From Bacteroidota bacterium (GTDB lineage Bacteria; Bacteroidota; Bacteroidia; Bacteroidales; DTGW01), in the NCBI GenBank assembly GCA_029572965.1, contig JAKPQD010000172.1, forward strand, positions 1 to 63,729: a stretch of DNA of 63,729 bases. The letters run 5' to 3'. This document shows positions 18,544 to 27,950 of the stretch, in pieces. The position numbers and the translations under genes were made by a program. Below the pieces are notes generated by a model. The model saw only the letters and a list, made by a program, of their open reading frames with translations, had not been told where the DNA came from and did no database searches. The number at the start of each line of letters is the position of its first letter. Position 1 is the stretch's first letter.

Positions 18544-19500
18544 ATGACAGAAAAAGAAATTTACATTGAAGAAATAGACCCGGGCATACTTTTTGGAGTC
18601 CACAATGCCAATATGACTCTCATCCGTGAGGCTTTTCCTATGTTGAAAATTATGACCCGCGGTAATGTCATAAAAATATTGGGCGACAAGTACAATATTG
18701 AAGCTTTCGAGCAAAAACTGGCAGCTATTATCGATTATTTTCATCAGTTTCATAGCCTCAGCAAAGATGAAGTGGACGAGATACTGTTTGCAACCGGACG
18801 CACCTCTTTAAAAACAAGTGAAAGTAACGGAGTATTGATATATAGCCACAGCGGAAAGGCTATTAAAGCCCGTACTGTCAACCAGCATAAATTTTTAAAG
18901 GAATACGATAAAAACGATTTGATTTTTGCCGTTGGGCCTGCCGGAACTGGCAAAACTTATACTGCTATTGCCCTGGCTGTAAAAGCCTTGCGCGACAAAC
19001 ATGTAAAACGCCTTATTCTTACTCGTCCTGCTGTTGAAGCTGGTGAAAAACTCGGATTTTTGCCAGGAGACATGAAAGAAAAACTCGATCCATACTTACA
19101 GCCCTTGTATGATGCCTTGCATGATATGATGCCCATGAAGCGCCTCACTACATATCTTGAGGATGGCACTGTGCAAATTGCCCCTTTGGCCTTTATGCGT
19201 GGCCGCACGCTGGACAATGCTTTTGTAATCCTTGACGAAGCACAAAATGCCACTGTAAACCAATTAAAGATGTTTCTTACCCGTATGGGGCGCGATGCTA
19301 AATTTATTGTAACCGGCGACCTTACTCAGATTGACTTACCCAGAAAAAGCCAATCAGGCTTGCCTTTTGCCCTTAAGCTATTAAGAAACATTGATGGAAT
19401 TTCGGTTGTTGAATTTGATCAGCGCGATATTATCCGGCACCCGCTGGTTAAACAGATTGTTGATGCTTATGATAAATCTGATATTCACGAAAATGATTAA
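18544..19500 (+). CDS. PhoH-family ATPase (YbeZ type)
   Basis: 318-aa cytoplasmic ATPase of the single-domain PhoH/YbeZ group, linked to RNA metabolism and ribosome maturation in other bacteria. An N-terminal KH-like region (about 20-95, IREAFPMLKIMTRGNVIKILGD) precedes the ATPase core, with Walker A VGPAGTGKTYTAIALAVKAL, LTRPAVEAGEKLGFLPGD, Walker B AFVILDEAQNAT and VTGDLTQIDLP. It lacks the PIN domain of the paralogue at 8352. The usual partner ybeY is not adjacent. The end overlaps the convergent hypothetical gene by four bases. Confidence 0.94.
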   Translation: MTEKEIYIEEIDPGILFGVHNANMTLIREAFPMLKIMTRGNVIKILGDKYNIEAFEQKLAAIIDYFHQFHSLSKDEVDEILFATGRTSLKTSESNGVLIYSHSGKAIKARTVNQHKFLKEYDKNDLIFAVGPAGTGKTYTAIALAVKALRDKHVKRLILTRPAVEAGEKLGFLPGDMKEKLDPYLQPLYDALHDMMPMKRLTTYLEDGTVQIAPLAFMRGRTLDNAFVILDEAQNATVNQLKMFLTRMGRDAKFIVTGDLTQIDLPRKSQSGLPFALKLLRNIDGISVVEFDQRDIIRHPLVKQIVDAYDKSDIHEND

Positions 19501-20192
19501 CGGTGATTTTTTACACCGTTAATGTCATCTGAGTTAAATACAAAACCAAGCCTTTTGCCTGTTTGCATTTTTGAATTTTCAATATTTTCAATCATCTGGG
19601 CTACAGTAGCTATCTTTACCTGGTCATAAGGCGGTACTAACAAATCAAAATCTAGGGCATATTGTATTGAACCAATTACAATCTTTCTAATAGCTGCCCT
19701 GTCTATCTTTTCAGTACCAAGCATGTTACAAGTAAAAGCCAACTGGCCTTTTCCTTCAACCATGTAGTAAAAGTCCCTGTTTATAAATATCCTGCCGATG
19801 AGGTAACCCAAATCTTCTTCACGATTAAATTTGAACGAGTCGGCCAGAAAATTGTAAATATTAATTATCCCACAATATGTATTTAAAGGGTTTTGTGCTG
19901 CAAAACTCGTTTTTTGTATATTGTGTTCGCGGTTAAACTCAAAAACATTGGAGTGCATACTGAAAATAAGCAAATCTCCGGCAATCCGCAACTGTGCCTC
20001 CGCTTTGCCATTGTCTTTAAATTCAAGTAAAATTCTTTGATCTAAACCACTTAATTCATGGTTTATCTCGGCAGCTATCTCTGTCAACACTGTTTTCAAC
20101 ACAGTAAATACATTTGCCGTATTATCATGGATCATCTGTTTGGTCAATGATTTTGACCTTAACACCTCAAGAATTTTACTTTTATCGTCCAT
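19497..20192 (-). CDS. Conserved hypothetical protein, 231 aa
   Basis: I do not recognise the family. The protein is soluble, without signal peptide or membrane helix. It starts with charged helical segments (KILEVLRSKSLTKQMIHDNTANVF), has a central alpha/beta part (ILLEFKDNGKAEAQLRIAGDLLIFSMHSN) and ends with a lysine/asparagine tail. The segment FKFNREEDLGYLIGRIFINRDFYYMVEGKG looks conserved in character. It lies 12 bases after proS on the same strand and is probably co-transcribed with it. The 3' end overlaps phoH by four bases in convergent orientation. A role linked to translation is only a guess from position. Confidence 0.8.
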   Translation of the reverse strand: MDDKSKILEVLRSKSLTKQMIHDNTANVFTVLKTVLTEIAAEINHELSGLDQRILLEFKDNGKAEAQLRIAGDLLIFSMHSNVFEFNREHNIQKTSFAAQNPLNTYCGIINIYNFLADSFKFNREEDLGYLIGRIFINRDFYYMVEGKGQLAFTCNMLGTEKIDRAAIRKIVIGSIQYALDFDLLVPPYDQVKIATVAQMIENIENSKMQTGKRLGFVFNSDDINGVKNHR

Positions 20193-20204
20193 ACAAAAGG
20201 TTTA

Positions 20205-21680
20205 TTAGTATGCTTTGGCAAACAATACACGGCCTTCAGATGGTTTTCCGGTATAAACGCATTTACCCCCCTCCTTTTTCTGATCAAAAGGGATTACACG
20301 AATAGTAGCTTTGGTTTCTTCCTTAATTTTTTCTTCTGTTTCAGACGTCCCATCCCAGTGTGCTGAAATAAAACCACCTTTTTCTTCTAATACTTTTTTA
20401 AACTCTTCCCAAGAATTAACCTCGGTTGTATTAGCTTTTCTATAAGCCAATGCTTTATTGTAAAGATTTTTCTGAATATCGCCAAGCAAAAATTTAACCG
20501 TATCAAGTATTTCAGTAGCAGCATAAGACTTCTTCTCCAATGTATCGCGACGTGCTATTTCTACTGTACCGTTTTCAAGGTCTTTGGGGCCAATGGCAAT
20601 ACGCACAGGTACCCCTTTTAATTCATATTCGTTAAATTTCCAGCCAGGTTTATGGGTATCTCTATCATCAAACTTAACAGATATGCCATTTGCCTTAAGC
20701 ATTGAAAATATTTCATTTGCTTTTTCTGCTACCTTCTTAAACTCTTCGTCTGTCTTATAAATTGGAACAATAACAACCTGAAGTGGGGCCAATTTAGGAG
20801 GCAACACAAGTCCATTATCGTCAGAGTGGGCCATGATAAGCGCTCCAATCAAACGGGTTGAAACTCCCCATGACGTAGCCCAAACATACTCCTGAACACC
20901 TTGTTTGCTCTGAAATTTCACATCAAAGGCTTTGGCAAAGTTCTGTCCCAGAAAGTGTGAAGTACCACATTGCAGAGCTTTCCCATCCTGCATAAGGGCT
21001 TCAATACAAAGAGTATCTAAAGCGCCTGCAAAACGTTCATTTGCCGATTTATGTCCTTTAATAACCGGAATAGCCATATAATTTTCTGCAAAGTCAGCAT
21101 AAACATCAATCATTTTTCGGGTTTCAATCTCTGCTTCTTCTCGTGTAGCATGAGCTGTATGACCTTCCTGCCACAAAAATTCGGCAGTACGAAGAAACAG
21201 TCGGGTACGCATTTCCCAACGAACTACATTTGCCCATTGATTGACAAGGATTGGAAGGTCTCGATAGCTCTGAATCCATCCTTTATAAGTATTCCAAATG
21301 ATAGTCTCCGATGTAGGCCTTACAATAAGCTCTTCTTCAAGCTTTGCCTCACTGTCTACCACTACGCCTTTACCATTTGGGTCATTCTTCAAACGATAAT
21401 GGGTAACCACAGCACATTCTTTTGCAAAACCTTCTACATGGCTTGCCTCCTTTGAAAAAAACGACTTAGGAATGAAAAGCGGGAAGTATGCGTTGGTATG
21501 TCCTGTATCTTTAAACATTTTGTCCAGCGAAGCCTGCATCTTTTCCCATATTGAGTATCCATAGGGTTTAATAACCATACAACCACGAACTGCTGAACTT
21601 TCGGCCATATCAGCCTTAATTACCAAATCGTTATACCACTGCGAATAATCTGTCGCCCTGCTTGTCAATTCTTTAGCCAT
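20205..21680 (-). CDS. proS: Prolyl-tRNA synthetase, archaeal/eukaryotic type
   Basis: Class II aminoacyl-tRNA synthetase that charges tRNA-Pro. At 491 aa it is the short form without the bacterial editing insertion, which is normal in Bacteroidota. Class II motifs are clear: [18 protein letters not shown], motif 2 [20 protein letters not shown], and motif 3 [20 protein letters not shown]. The anticodon-binding domain (about 290-400) contains [15 protein letters not shown] and [14 protein letters not shown]. The C-terminal zinc-like domain retains few cysteines (GKCVYTGKP), and the protein ends in AKAY with the terminal tyrosine typical of this type. TTACTTTG on the minus strand just upstream resembles a -7 element with one mismatch. 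Confidence 0.96.
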   Translation of the reverse strand: MAKELTSRATDYSQWYNDLVIKADMAESSAVRGCMVIKPYGYSIWEKMQASLDKMFKDTGHTNAYFPLFIPKSFFSKEASHVEGFAKECAVVTHYRLKNDPNGKGVVVDSEAKLEEELIVRPTSETIIWNTYKGWIQSYRDLPILVNQWANVVRWEMRTRLFLRTAEFLWQEGHTAHATREEAEIETRKMIDVYADFAENYMAIPVIKGHKSANERFAGALDTLCIEALMQDGKALQCGTSHFLGQNFAKAFDVKFQSKQGVQEYVWATSWGVSTRLIGALIMAHSDDNGLVLPPKLAPLQVVIVPIYKTDEEFKKVAEKANEIFSMLKANGISVKFDDRDTHKPGWKFNEYELKGVPVRIAIGPKDLENGTVEIARRDTLEKKSYAATEILDTVKFLLGDIQKNLYNKALAYRKANTTEVNSWEEFKKVLEEKGGFISAHWDGTSETEEKIKEETKATIRVIPFDQKKEGGKCVYTGKPSEGRVLFAKAY

Positions 21681-21929
21681 CTTATGCGTTTTAAATTCTT
21701 TCTGAAAAAGACCACAAAGTAAAGAAAAAAAGATTTACAGAGCAAGCTCTTTAGTTATTGGTTGACATTCCCCCCCCATAAATAACTGAAGCATTAGCTC
21801 ATAAAACTAACGTTTGATGAGATTAAAAATACACTTCTTGATTTTTTCTTTTGCATAAGGGCAAATGTTTGTAATAACTGTAATTTTCAAACACCTAAGC
21901 ATTCTTCTTATGTTGGAATGACGTATTAT

Positions 21930-22715
21930 TTAATAAACCCTAAGATTTATTTTTTGCTTTATTAGTCCTCTCTGAAATACTACTACTCCAATATCATAAA
22001 AATCAATACATATTGTACTTTTCGGGTGATTGCAAATATAATCCCAAGCTTTTCCCATATCTTTTGACCAACAAATATCATCAAATACAAGCATAGAATG
22101 CTCATCCAAATGTTGACTAAACATTTCGTAATACTTCACAGTGGCTTTATAAGTATGATTACCATCAACATAAGCAAAGAATGGGCTTTTCAAATTATCA
22201 ACCAATACTGGCAGCACGTCATCAAACTTTTGAGAAATAAGCCTTACATTTTTCAACCCTAATTTAACAAAGTTATCGTTTGCTTTTTCAGCCAAATTCT
22301 TTTCGCCTTCTACTGTAATAACTGTTTTGTAAGGCATTGCTAATGCAATCGACGCAGAAGACAAACCCAGAGAAGTACCCAATTCTATTGCCATTTGAGG
22401 TTCTACAAATTTCACCAACTGATGTAAAATTCTTAATTTTCGGGCACTTCCAGAGGCTTTTTTACATATACCAGATATAGTATCATACCTAACAACCCCT
22501 GTCCCCGGATCGATAATATGAATAAGGGTTTTATCGCTAAGCAATTCCTCTCTTAACAATTCTACAGGGGCTAAATTTTTTTGAACATTCTTAGCATTTA
22601 GTAAAAATCCATCGGTGAGTTTTATCAGAAAAGGCAAGCCAAAACTATTCACCCTTAAAGGCTTACTGTGATACAAAAAACCAATAGCTGAGAATATTCT
22701 ATAAATGAGTAGCAA
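21930..22715 (-). CDS. Class I SAM-dependent methyltransferase, O-methyltransferase-like
   Basis: 261-aa protein with a Rossmann methyltransferase domain of the Methyltransf_24/O-methyltransferase group. Motif I is MAIELGTSLGLSSASIALAMP (about 110-130), the acidic motif is VITVEGEKNLAEKA, and FFAYVDGNHTYKATVKYYEMF with MLVFDDICWS matches the metal-binding aspartates of caffeoyl-CoA-type enzymes. The substrate is unknown. A first hydrophobic stretch (LLIYRIFSAIGFLYH) could associate it with the membrane. It follows the GIN-domain lipoprotein gene by two bases, so the two are co-transcribed. Confidence 0.87.
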   Translation of the reverse strand: MLLIYRIFSAIGFLYHSKPLRVNSFGLPFLIKLTDGFLLNAKNVQKNLAPVELLREELLSDKTLIHIIDPGTGVVRYDTISGICKKASGSARKLRILHQLVKFVEPQMAIELGTSLGLSSASIALAMPYKTVITVEGEKNLAEKANDNFVKLGLKNVRLISQKFDDVLPVLVDNLKSPFFAYVDGNHTYKATVKYYEMFSQHLDEHSMLVFDDICWSKDMGKAWDYICNHPKSTICIDFYDIGVVVFQRGLIKQKINLRVY

Positions 22716-22717
22716 AC

Positions 22718-23440
22718 TTACTTGTCTTTAGGTTCAGTACCAGCTTTAATAATTTTAGCGCTACCTGTGATATTTTGCCTGATTTCGGGGGCCCCATTAT
22801 ATTCAACTTTCCCAAATCCTGAAATATTGACTCTCAGCATCTTTTCTACATCTACGTAAGCTCTGCCAAAACCAGAAATATCAATATCACATTGCCCAAT
22901 TTTCAGGCTAAAAGCATTAAGGCTGCCTGTACCGGCAATATTCAGGGCTAATTCATCCGTTTTGCCTTTTAAAGTAATCTCAGCCCCTCCACTAACATTG
23001 ACCGAAAACTTTTTTACATCTATCTGCAAATCAACCTTTCCGGCACCTGTTATATTAAGAGCTAAAGCATCCCATGAAAGCAAACTGTCTGAAGAAAGCT
23101 CTGTAGCGCCCGAAAAATCTACCGACTCAATATTGGGGGCATATATGTATAGCTTCAACTCCCTCGATCCTATAACTGTCTTGATATTAGAAATTTTCAA
23201 AGCACTATCTTCTACTATAGCTACGACATTTTCAATAAGATTTTCATCAGCAATAATTCTCAGTCTTGAACTGTCACTATTTACCAAAACAACATCAAAA
23301 GCCCCCATAATAGAAACCTGGTTAAAAGCCTCCAGCAACCTTGTTTGTTCTGTTACTTTCCCATTGCCCTTAATCGTTTTCTTTTCGCAAGAAGCAAAAA
23401 CAAAAAACAACACCAGCAAACAATATAAATATTTTTTCAT
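22718..23440 (-). CDS. GIN-domain (DUF2807) lipoprotein
   Basis: Start set at ATG 23440, giving 240 aa with a lipoprotein signal (MKKYLYCLLVLFFVFASC; acylated Cys18). An upstream extension to 23506 would bury the signal and is rejected. The mature protein is one repetitive right-handed beta-helix-like DUF2807 domain, with strands such as FNQVSIMGAFDVVLVNSD, IESVDFSGATELSS, FSVNVSGGAEITLKG and LNISGFGRAYVDV. Function of the family is unknown; it is common and often multicopy in Bacteroidota. The residues after Cys (EKKTIKG) do not form an acidic surface-export signal, so it probably stays periplasmic. Confidence 0.88.
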   Translation of the reverse strand: MKKYLYCLLVLFFVFASCEKKTIKGNGKVTEQTRLLEAFNQVSIMGAFDVVLVNSDSSRLRIIADENLIENVVAIVEDSALKISNIKTVIGSRELKLYIYAPNIESVDFSGATELSSDSLLSWDALALNITGAGKVDLQIDVKKFSVNVSGGAEITLKGKTDELALNIAGTGSLNAFSLKIGQCDIDISGFGRAYVDVEKMLRVNISGFGKVEYNGAPEIRQNITGSAKIIKAGTEPKDK

Positions 23441-23831
23441 CCGTAAATAATTTTTAAGAAAACTCGTCCCGACCAATCGGGATTCATCCTTGTTTGTATT
23501 TAACAAATCATGCTCGTTTCATTCGAACAAATTTGATTTTTTAAGGTAAAATGATACAAAAAATAAACAATACTCACTTTTACAATTCGTGTTTCATTTT
23601 TAGGTACACCAAAACGTTTACATTTTATTCATCACTTTTAGTGATTTTAAAATCATGGACATTTCATCTTTTTTTACAAAATTACAATGATTTGGAAAAA
23701 TGTGCTTCACTTTAAAATTTTTATTAAATTTATTCTTCATAAAAAAAATGATTTTTCAATGCCAACATTGACAAATGTATAATAAACTCTATTTTTCATT
23801 TGCAAAATACAGATAAAAATCAGTACACAAT
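23441..23831. other. AT-rich intergenic region with small inverted repeats
   Basis: About 390 bases between the divergent lipoprotein and TPR genes. I find no gene. ATCACT(TTT)AGTGAT at 23631-23645 and the palindrome GATTTTAAAATC at 23643-23654 overlap and could be operator sites or a hairpin. No perfect TAnnTTTG element is seen on the plus strand before the TPR gene. It presumably holds two divergent promoters. Confidence 0.5.
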
Positions 23832-25214
23832 ATGACTATAAAAACAAAATATCTGGTAAAAGCCCTTACCTTGATTATGGGAATATTACTTCAGTTTCAA
23901 ATGCTTGAAGCTGCGCCCAAAGACCAGTTTAGATTTGAGGGTTCGCTTAAAAGCAGTACTGAAGGGGTAGCTGATATGATTATCAACATATTTGAAAACA
24001 ACAAAAAAATTAATTCGATAAAATCAAATTCGCAAGGGAATTTTGCTTTAGAACTTGAACATAACAAACAATATACCTTGGAATTGATAAAAACAGGGTT
24101 TATCATTCAAAAAATTGTTATTGATAGTAAAATTTCTCCAAAATTGCAAGCTTCAGGAGGTATAGACCTTGCTATTGACAACGAAATACCTGTGTTTGAA
24201 AATGTTGAAGGCTTAAAAACTGACATTTTTGAACAACCTGTAATTTATCTGATTTATAACGAAAATAAAAGCTACTTTGAGCAAGACCGTAAACGCTCAA
24301 AAAACCTTTCAGCACTTACCAACCAAATAGTTTCGCATAAAAATAAACTGGCAAATAATGAACTCAAAAATGCCAATAACCTTTTCAACAAAAAAAAATA
24401 CCCTGAAGCCATTGAAAGCTATTTGAAAGTTTTGTCCATAAGCCCCAACAACCAGCAAGCCTCTTTAAAAATTAAAGAAATAGAAAAAATTACCAAAGAC
24501 GAACAGGCCTTAGAAAATAAATACAACAAAACTATCAAAGAAGCTGATGCCCTTTTAAAACAGGCAGACTACTATGAAGCCAAAGAAAAATACAAAATAG
24601 CCGTTGCTATTTATCCCGAAAAAAAATACGCTAAAAGTAAAGTCTCTGAAATAGACTCAATTATCTCGTCCAACTTAAGTAAAAACCTAACCCTATTTGA
24701 AAAATTGAAAAAAGATGCCTTAAAAGCCTATCAAAATAAAGATCTTGAAAATTCCCTGGCATTATATAACGAAGCTAAAAAGCTTAACGGCGAAGACAAA
24801 CAGGTGATAAAACAAATAGCTGCTATATCAAAAGCTATTGAAGCCGAAAAGCTAAGAAAAGAAGAAGAACTAAGGCAACTTGAAGAAAAGTTTACCTCAT
24901 TTTTGAACAAGGCCAAAGATTACGAAAAAAACAAAGACTGGAACAACTCTCTATCAATGATTTCACAAGCACTATTAATCAAACCTGACGATGCAGAATG
25001 CAATAAAATAAAAGATAATGCAGAAAAAAACATTGCCATTGAAAAACAACGCCAGCAGAAAGAAAAAAATTATCAGGATACATTAGCCCTTGCAGACAAA
25101 GCAGCTCAGGATAAAAATTACCACCAGGCTATCAAACTTTATGAGTATGCCCAAAAAATGAAACCCGGAGAAAAATATTCTTCTGAAAGAATTAATAAAA
25201 TAAAACATTTTTAA
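23832..25214 (+). CDS. Exported TPR protein, likely N-terminal half of a split TPR-SpoIIE sensor
   Basis: 460 aa. A signal peptide (LVKALTLIMGILLQFQMLEAA, about 8-28) is followed by a carboxypeptidase-regulatory-like beta domain (about 32-110). Then come TPR-like helical repeats containing LFNKKKYPEAIESYLKVLSI, YYEAKEKYKIAVAIYP and NYHQAIKLYEYAQKM, separated by coiled charged stretches. It ends abruptly in the middle of a TPR helix (SSERINKIKHF) at TAA 25212-25214. The next gene continues in the -1 frame, open from 25199, reading TFLKELEASKQ directly after INKIK. One extra A in the run before ACA would restore a single protein of about 1180 residues. I therefore regard this as the front half of a frameshifted gene. 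Confidence 0.85.
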   Translation: MTIKTKYLVKALTLIMGILLQFQMLEAAPKDQFRFEGSLKSSTEGVADMIINIFENNKKINSIKSNSQGNFALELEHNKQYTLELIKTGFIIQKIVIDSKISPKLQASGGIDLAIDNEIPVFENVEGLKTDIFEQPVIYLIYNENKSYFEQDRKRSKNLSALTNQIVSHKNKLANNELKNANNLFNKKKYPEAIESYLKVLSISPNNQQASLKIKEIEKITKDEQALENKYNKTIKEADALLKQADYYEAKEKYKIAVAIYPEKKYAKSKVSEIDSIISSNLSKNLTLFEKLKKDALKAYQNKDLENSLALYNEAKKLNGEDKQVIKQIAAISKAIEAEKLRKEEELRQLEEKFTSFLNKAKDYEKNKDWNNSLSMISQALLIKPDDAECNKIKDNAEKNIAIEKQRQQKEKNYQDTLALADKAAQDKNYHQAIKLYEYAQKMKPGEKYSSERINKIKHF

Positions 25215-25276
25215 AAGAATTAGAAGCTTCTAAACAAGTTTCACCACTATCTAAAAACATAGCTATTAATGATTCA

Positions 25277-27373
25277 TTGTCAAATGAAAAGTATAAAAAC
25301 GCTGAAGATTATGAAAAAAAATTAAAGCAACTTTCATTTACAAAAGACAAAAAACATTATATGCAAACAATAGCCAGGCTAAGTATAATGTACCAACAAC
25401 AAAGAAAGCTGGACAAAGGTATCAGGCTCTTAGAAAAATCCTTATTAGAAGCTAAAAGAAACAAAGACATAGAATCTATAACCGAAATACTTAATTACCT
25501 TACAGTTTTTTACTACGACTCTGGAATGTATAAACAAACTATCGATGCTTATAACCAAATGATAGATATTTTCAAGCAAACAGGAAACCTCGAAATGTTG
25601 GCCCATACCCTTTCTGAGGCAGGCGCCGTACTAGCCTCTGTTTACCAATATGATGCTGCTATTGAAACCCTCGAAAAAGCCTTAGAATTGCATAAAAAAA
25701 ATGATGATAAAAAAATGGCTTTGCTCACATGTCAATATATTGCAGAAGTATATGCCAACATGGAAGACTCAAAAAATGCAATTAAATACTTCAAACAAGC
25801 TATTGACAGGGCCCACAGCATGAATGACCAGCAAGCCCTTGGTACGTTGCAAAACAGCATAGGCGTAGTATATTGCAAATCAGGAAATTATGATATGGCT
25901 TTAACCTATTATAACCAGGCATTAGAAGTAGAGAAAAAAGCCAATAACATGAAAAATATGTCCCTCACTTTGAACAATATCGGAAATATAAATTATAACT
26001 GGAACGAATACGAAAAAGCTATTGAGTATTATCAAAAATCGCTCAAAATAAAACGAGAAATAAACTTTGAAGACGGCATAGCTATTACATTGTACAATAT
26101 TGGCTCAACTTACATCGAATTGAAAAATCTTTCAAAAGCACTGGACTACCTAAACTCCAGCCTCGAAGTTGCCAACAAAACAAAGTTTGGAGAAGTAATA
26201 CAGCAGTCTTACAAAGCGCTATCAAAAGTATATGAAATGAAAGACGACTTTCGCAACGCCGTGGCTGCATACAAATCATATACTGACAATGCAATCCCAG
26301 GCTACAACAACGAAAAACAATTTTATGAAACAAACGACTTCTATGGCAAAGACAGACAATTAGTAACTAAACTAAAAAAAGAACTTTATAAACAAAAAAT
26401 TTTGATTGAGAACCAAGCCCTCATTAACAAACAAAAAGAACAGCAAATTGCCATCCAGAAAATGGAAATCAGCCAACAAAAATCAAAAACCGCCAAAACA
26501 AGGACGCTTTTATTATTTTCTATTCTCATCAGCCTATTAATTGGTTCCATCACTATCCAAATCTTCAGAAGGTACAAAGAAAAAAAATTGTACAGCGAAG
26601 TTATCAGTTTTCAGAAAAGACAAATTACCGACAGTATAGAATATGCCAGCCGCATCCAAAAAGCTGTTTTACCCCCGGACGAAGTAGTCAAAGCCCAATT
26701 CCCAAACAGTTTCATATACAACAAACCAAAAGATATTGTTAGTGGCGACTATTTTTATGTCACTGCCATTGACAATAAAGTTTATGTAGCAGTAGCCGAT
26801 TGTACAGGCCATGGCGTACCCGGGGCATTTATGAGTATGTTGGGCTTATCGTTAATAAAAGAAGTAATACATTTTAGCAATGAAGCCCCTTCGGCAAATA
26901 CCGTATTGAACAATCTGCGAGATGCATTAATGAAATCACTGCACCAAACCGGTCGTGAAGACGAAGCACGCGATGGTATAGATATTGCTCTTTGTGTAAT
27001 TGATAAAAACACCAATATCCTTGAATATTCGGGGGCCAATAATCCATGCTACATCATTCGCGACAATAAAATCATAGATTTAAAAGCCGACCGCATGCCC
27101 ATTGGCATACATCCTATATTAAACGACTTCAACAGCCAACAGCTCGAATTAAAGAAAAACGATGTAATTTATTTATTTTCTGACGGTTATCGCGATCAGA
27201 TAGGAGAAGAAACTTTAAAGAAATTTAGAAAAGATTACTTCAACAATCTTTTACTCGAAATACATGCCCTTCCTATGGACCAGCAAGCTTATATCTTAGA
27301 CCAACGACATCTCCAATGGCGCGGGTCAATTGAACAAACCGATGACATACTAATTATGGGCATAAAAGTATAA
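25277..27373 (+). CDS. TPR and SpoIIE/PP2C-type phosphatase, likely C-terminal half of split gene
   Basis: 698 aa counted from a TTG; the frame is open back to 25199 and there is no convincing start. TPR repeats fill residues about 30-360 (for example YEKAIEYYQKSLKIKREI). A coiled coil rich in K/Q follows, then one membrane helix (TLLLFSILISLLIGSITIQIF, about 410-430) and a cytoplasmic SpoIIE phosphatase domain. Metal-site motifs are intact: SGDYFYV, VADCTGHGVPGAFMSMLGLS, EYSGANNP and LFSDGYRDQIG. On its own this half lacks the signal peptide needed to put the TPRs outside; the preceding gene supplies it. The family senses through its periplasmic TPRs and dephosphorylates an anti-sigma antagonist or similar protein. 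No such partner is adjacent. Confidence 0.88.
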   Translation: MSNEKYKNAEDYEKKLKQLSFTKDKKHYMQTIARLSIMYQQQRKLDKGIRLLEKSLLEAKRNKDIESITEILNYLTVFYYDSGMYKQTIDAYNQMIDIFKQTGNLEMLAHTLSEAGAVLASVYQYDAAIETLEKALELHKKNDDKKMALLTCQYIAEVYANMEDSKNAIKYFKQAIDRAHSMNDQQALGTLQNSIGVVYCKSGNYDMALTYYNQALEVEKKANNMKNMSLTLNNIGNINYNWNEYEKAIEYYQKSLKIKREINFEDGIAITLYNIGSTYIELKNLSKALDYLNSSLEVANKTKFGEVIQQSYKALSKVYEMKDDFRNAVAAYKSYTDNAIPGYNNEKQFYETNDFYGKDRQLVTKLKKELYKQKILIENQALINKQKEQQIAIQKMEISQQKSKTAKTRTLLLFSILISLLIGSITIQIFRRYKEKKLYSEVISFQKRQITDSIEYASRIQKAVLPPDEVVKAQFPNSFIYNKPKDIVSGDYFYVTAIDNKVYVAVADCTGHGVPGAFMSMLGLSLIKEVIHFSNEAPSANTVLNNLRDALMKSLHQTGREDEARDGIDIALCVIDKNTNILEYSGANNPCYIIRDNKIIDLKADRMPIGIHPILNDFNSQQLELKKNDVIYLFSDGYRDQIGEETLKKFRKDYFNNLLLEIHALPMDQQAYILDQRHLQWRGSIEQTDDILIMGIKV

Positions 27374-27425
27374 AATGTAGTTTCTTTGAAAAACTCTCCT
27401 TATCATTGCACTTACATTTTAGTCA

Positions 27426-27950
27426 ATGACTTTACCATCTGGAGAATATACGCAGGAAGAACTGAATGCTTTCAAAGGTATTTTTGATAAATACTATGAA
27501 AGCATTAGGAATTTTGCCTATTTCAAAACCGGAGATATTGATGTTGCAGAAGATATTGTACAGGAAACATTCATTAAAGTTTGGGAAATTCGTGATACTT
27601 TAGTAGAAGACACTGTTAAATCGTTGCTTTATGCCATAGCCGCAAACAGTATAAAAAATCATTTCAGACATAAAAAAGTAGTGTTAAATTTTGCCTATTC
27701 AAAGAACAATGAATCTGAAAATTCAGAATCTGCTGATGCTGACCTTCAACAACAGGAAATGCATAATAAGCTTCTTTTTATCTTAAATGAAATGCCTGAA
27801 AAATCTAAAGAAGTATTTTTACTCAACCGCATAGAAAAGCTTACTTATCAGGAAATAGCCAAACGCCTTGATTTGAGCGTCAAAACTATTGAAAAAAGAA
27901 TGCATCAAGCATTGGTTCATATTCGCAAACACCTAAATTACAAGATTTAA
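27426..27950 (+). CDS. ECF RNA polymerase sigma factor, FecI-like
   Basis: 174-aa sigma-70 family protein. Region 2 (about 20-85) includes FDKYYESIRNFAYFKTGDIDVAEDIVQETFIKVWE, and region 4 (about 120-170) includes the helix-turn-helix LTYQEIAKRLDLSVKTIEKRMHQAL. No region 3 is present, as expected for ECF factors of the Bacteroidota FecI group. It is followed with a TAATG overlap by an anti-sigma FecR gene and then a TonB receptor, the standard surface-signalling arrangement. It should direct transcription of the receptor and probably of the second FecR and lipoprotein. Its own promoter is not clear. Confidence 0.94.
   Translation: MTLPSGEYTQEELNAFKGIFDKYYESIRNFAYFKTGDIDVAEDIVQETFIKVWEIRDTLVEDTVKSLLYAIAANSIKNHFRHKKVVLNFAYSKNNESENSESADADLQQQEMHNKLLFILNEMPEKSKEVFLLNRIEKLTYQEIAKRLDLSVKTIEKRMHQALVHIRKHLNYKI

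Noticed and set aside
21770-21777. Run of eight C bases in an AT-rich spacer upstream of proS, possible phase-variation tract
   Set aside because: proS is essential and the run lies outside coding sequence; one short tract is not enough to claim switching.
25205-25214. Programmed -1 frameshift site (TTTTTAA) as the sole explanation of the split SpoIIE gene
   Set aside because: No stimulatory hairpin or typical double slippery codon pair is visible; a simple A-run indel explains it as well. Kept only as an alternative in the finding.
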